From: Bacteroidota bacterium
GTDB lineage: Bacteria; Bacteroidota; Bacteroidia; M30B66
Length of the DNA: 6,265 bases
NCBI GenBank assembly: GCA_947497195.1
Contig: CANMGM010000141.1
Span: 1-6,265 of the forward strand
Reading direction: 5' to 3'
The position numbers and the translations under genes are program-made. Below, one piece after another: positions 6,130 through 6,265 of this stretch. Within the stretch, counting starts at the first letter, position 1. Each line of letters begins with the position of its first letter. The notes below the pieces were generated by a model, which ran no database searches, had not been told where the DNA came from, and saw only the letters and a list, made by a program, of their open reading frames with translations.

Positions 6130-6265
6130 ATGTTCTATAGAAAATTTCCCTTCCTATTAAGTATTTTGATTTTTCCTTTTGGAATTCAGGCCCAAATCGG
6201 AGGGCAAAATATTTATCGCTTCATCAATCTCCCAAATTCTTCACGAATTTTAAGCATCGGTGGCG
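6130..6265 (+). CDS. porQ: N-terminus of probable type IX secretion system protein PorQ (partial)
   Basis: An open frame of 45 codons begins at ATG 6130 and runs off the right edge. It starts with a good signal peptide: Arg4 and Lys5, a hydrophobic stretch FPFLLSILIFPF, and a probable cut at QA-Q (21/22). The mature end reads QIGGQNIYRFINLPNSSRIL followed by SIGG. From memory this is the characteristic start of PorQ (QxGG...YxFLxLPxSAR...LGG), an outer-membrane beta-barrel protein linked to T9SS function in Porphyromonas and Flavobacterium. An in-frame stop at 6073-6075 and no other ATG after it fix the start. Only about 23 mature residues are visible, so another outer-membrane barrel of the PorV/PorQ group is possible. 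Beyond the edge a barrel of about 300 further residues would be expected. Confidence 0.72.
   Translation, partial: MFYRKFPFLLSILIFPFGIQAQIGGQNIYRFINLPNSSRILSIGG

Overview
The window looks like a chromosomal segment of an aerobic member of the Bacteroidota that carries a type IX secretion system (T9SS). Several signs point this way: AT-rich intergenic DNA, no Shine-Dalgarno sequences before the starts, promoter-like TAnnTTTG elements, an N-terminus typical of PorQ (a T9SS outer-membrane protein), a secreted protein of the kind usually exported by T9SS, and an oxygen-dependent HemF. I cannot assign a genus.

Layout. Positions 1-937 (minus strand) hold the first 312 codons of a secreted, repeat-containing surface protein; its C-terminus lies outside the window. 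A 116-base divergent region (938-1053) separates it from a three-gene plus-strand block. The block is guaA (GMP synthase, 1054-2580), a LysM protein with a type-1 periplasmic-binding fold (2571-4157) and hemF (coproporphyrinogen III oxidase, 4154-5053). The three genes overlap end to start by 10 and 4 bases, so they are very probably one translationally coupled operon. A 26-base gap with a weak inverted repeat separates hemF from the convergent minus-strand fabD (malonyl-CoA:ACP transacylase, 5080-5958). A second divergent spacer (5959-6129) leads to the first 45 codons of a probable porQ (6130-6265), cut by the window end.

How the genes relate. guaA, hemF and fabD are housekeeping genes for GMP, heme and fatty acid synthesis. 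The LysM protein should act in the periplasm at peptidoglycan. The two cut genes at the edges both point to T9SS export: one a probable cargo, the other a probable component. Both edge genes run off the window and were found by reading the strands directly.

Nothing here is clearly a new system: no mobile element, CRISPR array, RNA gene or defence cassette is visible. The items most worth a second look are the LysM/periplasmic-binding protein coupled to guaA and hemF, the promoter element directly abutting the guaA ATG (suggesting a leaderless mRNA), and a 7-bp inverted repeat overlapping the putative promoter of the surface protein.
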